The notes below the pieces were generated by a model that saw only the letters and a program-made list of their open reading frames with translations, searched no databases and was not told the DNA's origin. Made by a program: the position numbers and the translations under genes. DNA of 8,103 nucleotides from RYN-111 sp046723735 (GTDB lineage: Bacteria > Actinomycetota > Actinomycetes > Mycobacteriales > SCTD01), in assembly GCA_046723735.1 (NCBI GenBank), contig JBKOVB010000053.1, positions 1 through 8,103 on the forward strand. Direction: 5' to 3'. This document shows, in pieces, positions 5,907 through 8,103 of the stretch. Within the stretch, counting starts at the first letter, position 1. The number at the start of each line of letters is the position of its first letter.

Positions 5907-6929
5907 CTACCCGCCCGCCTCCTCGGCAAGCACGTCGGCAAGGGCGGCGACCAGCACCTGGGCGGTCTCACGGTCGCGGACCGCCGTCCGCCAGTGCTCG
6001 GGGGTCAGCCCGGGGAAGGTGTCGCCGCGGCGTACGGCAATGCCCTGTCCCCGCAGCGCCTGCCGGACATCGGCGCGTCCAGGTACGCGGCACAGCAGGA
6101 ACGGCGCTCGGCTGCCCGGCGACACCTCGACTCCGAGCTCGGTGAGCGCCGCCTCGAGCTCGTCCCGGACGGCCGCGATCTCGGCCGCGTCGCGCTCGGC
6201 CTGCTTGACCGGCCCGCGTCCCAGGCACACGTCGAGAGCGGCCAGCGCCGGGGTCGACACGGGCCACAGCGGCTGGGCCTCCCTGAGCCGCGCGACGAGG
6301 TCGGGCGACGTCAGCAGGTAGCCCACGCGCAACCCGGCCAGCGCCCAGGTCTTCGTCAGGCTGCGCACGACGACCAGCCCGGGCAGGCGCTGCGACGCCA
6401 GCGACGCGGTCTCCCCCGGCACCGCGTCCATGAACGCCTCGTCGACCACGGTCACGCGCCCGGGCCGGCACAGCGCGGCGAGGTCCTCGTGCAGCACGCC
6501 CGTGGGGTTGGTGGGGTTGCCCACCACCACGAGGTCGGCGTCGTCCGGGACGTCGTCCGCCGTCAAGACGTACGGCGGGTCCAGCACCACCCGGTCGACC
6601 TCGTGCCCGGCCGCGCGCAACGCCGCCTCCGGCTCGGTGAACGACGGGTGGACGCACACGGCGCGGGAGGGCCGCAGCGCGCGGGCGAGCAGCACGAACG
6701 CCTCGGCCGCGCCGGCGGTGAGCAGCACCTCGTCGGTGTCGCGCTCGTGCCGGCGAGCCACGGCCTGCAGCGCGAACCGCTGGTCCGGGTAGTGCCCGAG
6801 GGTCTTGAGCGAGCGCTCCAGCCGGCTGACGAGCCACGGCGGCGGCGTCGCTGCCCGCACGTTGACCGCGAGGTCGACGAGGTCGCCGCCCACCTCCTGG
6901 TCCCCGTGGTGGCGCAGCGGGTCGGTCAC
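5907..6929 (-). CDS. cobC: PLP-dependent CobC/CobD-type enzyme (Rv2231c family; threonine-phosphate decarboxylase-like)
   Basis: A 340-residue fold-type I aminotransferase-like protein. Visible landmarks are the GHYPDQ segment (45-50), GNPTNPTG (137-144), VVDEAF (161-166; Asp163 should contact the PLP pyridine nitrogen), the Schiff-base lysine in SLTKTWALAGLRVGY (Lys193) and the following Arg201. It resembles histidinol-phosphate aminotransferases, but the actinobacterial Rv2231c/CobC group and the adjacent cobA favour cobalamin synthesis, where CobD-type enzymes decarboxylate L-threonine phosphate to the aminopropanol linker. That activity is inferred, not shown by the sequence. The start GTG at 6929 overlaps the cobA stop as GTGA, a typical coupling arrangement; GTG 6938 is an in-frame alternative. 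No good ribosome binding site is visible. The stop lies 10 bases before udgX. Confidence 0.82.
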   Translation of the reverse strand: MTDPLRHHGDQEVGGDLVDLAVNVRAATPPPWLVSRLERSLKTLGHYPDQRFALQAVARRHERDTDEVLLTAGAAEAFVLLARALRPSRAVCVHPSFTEPEAALRAAGHEVDRVVLDPPYVLTADDVPDDADLVVVGNPTNPTGVLHEDLAALCRPGRVTVVDEAFMDAVPGETASLASQRLPGLVVVRSLTKTWALAGLRVGYLLTSPDLVARLREAQPLWPVSTPALAALDVCLGRGPVKQAERDAAEIAAVRDELEAALTELGVEVSPGSRAPFLLCRVPGRADVRQALRGQGIAVRRGDTFPGLTPEHWRTAVRDRETAQVLVAALADVLAEEAGG

Positions 6930-7696
6930 CGGAACCACGCCAGCTGCTCGCGCAGCCTCACGACGTCGCCGACGACCGTGGCCACCGGCGCGACCAGACC
7001 CGCCGCGGCGACGTCCTCGGCCAGCCGCGCAAGCGTGCTGACGACGACGCGCTGCTGGTCCGTCGTACCCCGCTCGATGCAGGCGGCCGGGGTCTCCGGC
7101 GCACGGCCGTGACGGATGAGGCCTTCGGTCAGCAGCGGCAGCCGGTCGTGGCCCATGAGGATGACGAGCGTCCCGGGCCCGCTGGCCAGCGCCTGCCAAC
7201 GGACCCGGCTGGCCGGGTCGTCGGGGTCGAGGTGACCGGTGACGACGCACACGTCCTGGGTGAGGCCGCGAGCCGTCACCGGGATGCCTGCGTAGGCGGG
7301 GGCGGCCACGGCGCTCGTGACGCCCGGGACGACCTCGAAGGGGATGCCCGCGGCCACCAGGGCCTGCGCCTCCTCGGAGCCGCGGCCGAAGACGAACGGG
7401 TCGCCCCCCTTGAGCCGCACGACCCGCCTGCCGGCCCGAGCGTGCGTGACGAGGGCCGCGTTGATCTCGTCCTGGCGGGGGGCGGTTCCAGTCCAGCCCT
7501 GCTTGCCGACGTCGACGACCTCCGCGTCGTCACGCACGTGCTCGAGGATGGCCGGGTCGACGAGGCGGTCGACCAGCACCACGTCCGCCTCGCCCAGGCG
7601 CTGCGCCCCCTTGACGGTCAGCAGGCCGGGGTCGCCAGGGCCGGCGCCGACGAGCGTCACCGTGCCCGGCCTCAGCGGCTCCGTGCCTCGGGGCAT
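6926..7696 (-). CDS. cobA: Uroporphyrinogen-III C-methyltransferase (SUMT)
   Basis: A 256-residue tetrapyrrole methylase that uses two S-adenosylmethionine molecules to convert uroporphyrinogen III to precorrin-2, the branch point to cobalamin and siroheme. Motifs in order: VGAGPGDPGLLT (16-27), DRLV, GKQG with a downstream QDEIN (65-79), VVRLKGGDPFVFGRGSEEA (92-110), PGVTSAVAAPAYAGIPVTARG (124-144), LMGHDRL and the C-terminal VVGDVVRLREQLAWF typical of CobA. Length is that of the stand-alone enzyme, with no CysG-type dehydrogenase/chelatase domain. The ATG at 7696 overlaps the purU stop by one base (TGATG). There is no clear ribosome binding site, so initiation may depend on coupling. The neighbouring cobC supports a corrinoid role over siroheme alone. 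Confidence 0.96.
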   Translation of the reverse strand: MPRGTEPLRPGTVTLVGAGPGDPGLLTVKGAQRLGEADVVLVDRLVDPAILEHVRDDAEVVDVGKQGWTGTAPRQDEINAALVTHARAGRRVVRLKGGDPFVFGRGSEEAQALVAAGIPFEVVPGVTSAVAAPAYAGIPVTARGLTQDVCVVTGHLDPDDPASRVRWQALASGPGTLVILMGHDRLPLLTEGLIRHGRAPETPAACIERGTTDQQRVVVSTLARLAEDVAAAGLVAPVATVVGDVVRLREQLAWFR

Positions 7697-8103
7697 CAGG
7701 GGAACACCACCGTCCGCTCGCCGTTGCGCAGCACCCGGTGCTCCAGATGCCAGCGCACCGCACGCGCCAGGCAGACGGTTTCGAGGTCGGCGCCGACGGC
7801 GGCGAGCTGTTCCGGGGTGTGCGCATGCGTCACGCGCGCCACCTCCTGCTCGATGATCGGGCCCTCGTCGAGCTCAGGGGTGACGTAGTGCGCCGTGGCT
7901 CCGATGAGCTTGACGCCGCGGTCGTGCGCCTGGTGGTACGGGCGCGCGCCCTTGAAGCTCGGCAGGAAGCTGTGGTGGATGTTGATGGTGTCGGGCAGCT
8001 TCCCGACGAGCTCGTCGGACAGGATCCGCATGTACCGCGCCAGCACCACGAGCCCGGTGCCCTCCGCGAGCTCCAGGATCCGTGCGTCGTCCTTGGGGTC
8101 CAC
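7696..8103 (-). CDS. purU: Formyltetrahydrofolate deformylase, C-terminal half (5' end outside window)
   Basis: The last 135 residues of a hydrolase that releases formate and tetrahydrofolate from 10-formyltetrahydrofolate, balancing one-carbon pools and feeding formate to purine synthesis. The visible part is the formyltransferase-fold domain, with NIHHSFLPSFKGARPYHQAH (41-60) and LDEGPIIEQ (78-86). Asn41, His43 and Asp79 have the same relative spacing as the catalytic Asn106/His108/Asp144 of E. coli GAR transformylase. The longer upstream half, expected to hold an ACT domain, is beyond the right edge; the GTG at 8103-8101 is an internal Val codon, since a complete PurU is about 280 residues. 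PurN-type GAR transformylase is less likely because HHSFLPSFKGA is the PurU form of the motif. It ends one base into cobA. Confidence 0.93.
   Translation of the reverse strand: MDPKDDARILELAEGTGLVVLARYMRILSDELVGKLPDTINIHHSFLPSFKGARPYHQAHDRGVKLIGATAHYVTPELDEGPIIEQEVARVTHAHTPEQLAAVGADLETVCLARAVRWHLEHRVLRNGERTVVFP

Noticed and set aside
4289..6145. A 618-codon + strand open frame
   Set aside because: It lies antisense to the CPBP, udgX and part of the cobC genes and has Arg/His/Gln-rich composition with no motif. It is a GC-driven shadow.
8101..8103. GTG at the right edge as the start of a short complete deformylase
   Set aside because: The frame is open to the edge and the protein would be only half the family length, so it is an internal Val codon.
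1..8103. CRISPR arrays, tRNA or rRNA genes, insertion sequences, attachment sites
   Set aside because: Nearly all of the window is covered by recognisable protein genes. I saw no regularly spaced repeats, transposase motifs, terminal inverted repeats or tRNA-like sequence; the only tandem repeat is inside the CPBP gene.

Overview
The window is chromosomal DNA from a high-GC actinobacterium. G+C is very high by eye (roughly three quarters, not counted). Five of the eight starts that lie inside the window are GTG, genes are packed with 1-10 base overlaps, and the families present are typical of Actinobacteria: poxvirus-type topoisomerase IB, an Rv2231c-like CobC, and the covalent uracil-DNA glycosylase UdgX. 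I cannot name the genus. I see no mobile elements, RNA genes or CRISPR.

Left block (1-3172), activated sugars and a glycan. On the + strand are the C-terminal part of a bifunctional HldE (ADP-heptose synthesis; its kinase half lies mostly off the left edge), a short SDR oxidoreductase and a GT9 heptosyltransferase-like glycosyltransferase. They are chained by overlaps of 4 and 10 bases and read as one operon. On the - strand a UDP-glucuronate decarboxylase (UDP-xylose synthase) converges on the glycosyltransferase, and the two coding regions overlap tail to tail by 95 bases. The set suggests a heptose- and perhaps pentose-containing surface glycan in an organism without classical LPS; the polymer itself is not visible here.

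Middle block (3173-5176). A 72-base divergent gap separates the decarboxylase from DNA topoisomerase IB (+). The topoisomerase converges, with 3 bases between stops, on a CPBP-family membrane protease (-) that carries an unusual Pro/Tyr/Trp-rich cytoplasmic leader.

Right block (5240-8103, all - strand; transcription order is right to left). The order is purU (C-terminal half, running off the right edge), cobA (uroporphyrinogen-III methyltransferase), cobC (CobC/CobD-type PLP enzyme) and udgX. Junctions are 1-base overlap, 4-base GTGA overlap and a 10-base gap, so this looks like one transcript joining formyl-folate hydrolysis, corrinoid synthesis and uracil repair. The CPBP gene follows 63 bases downstream of udgX and may belong to the same transcript.

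Most of the window is ordinary housekeeping and accessory metabolism. The two items most worth attention are UdgX, with its intact KRRIH loop and its place behind cobalamin genes, and the actinobacterial ADP-heptose/UDP-xylose cluster with its unassigned SDR. I did not find a clearly new multi-gene system.
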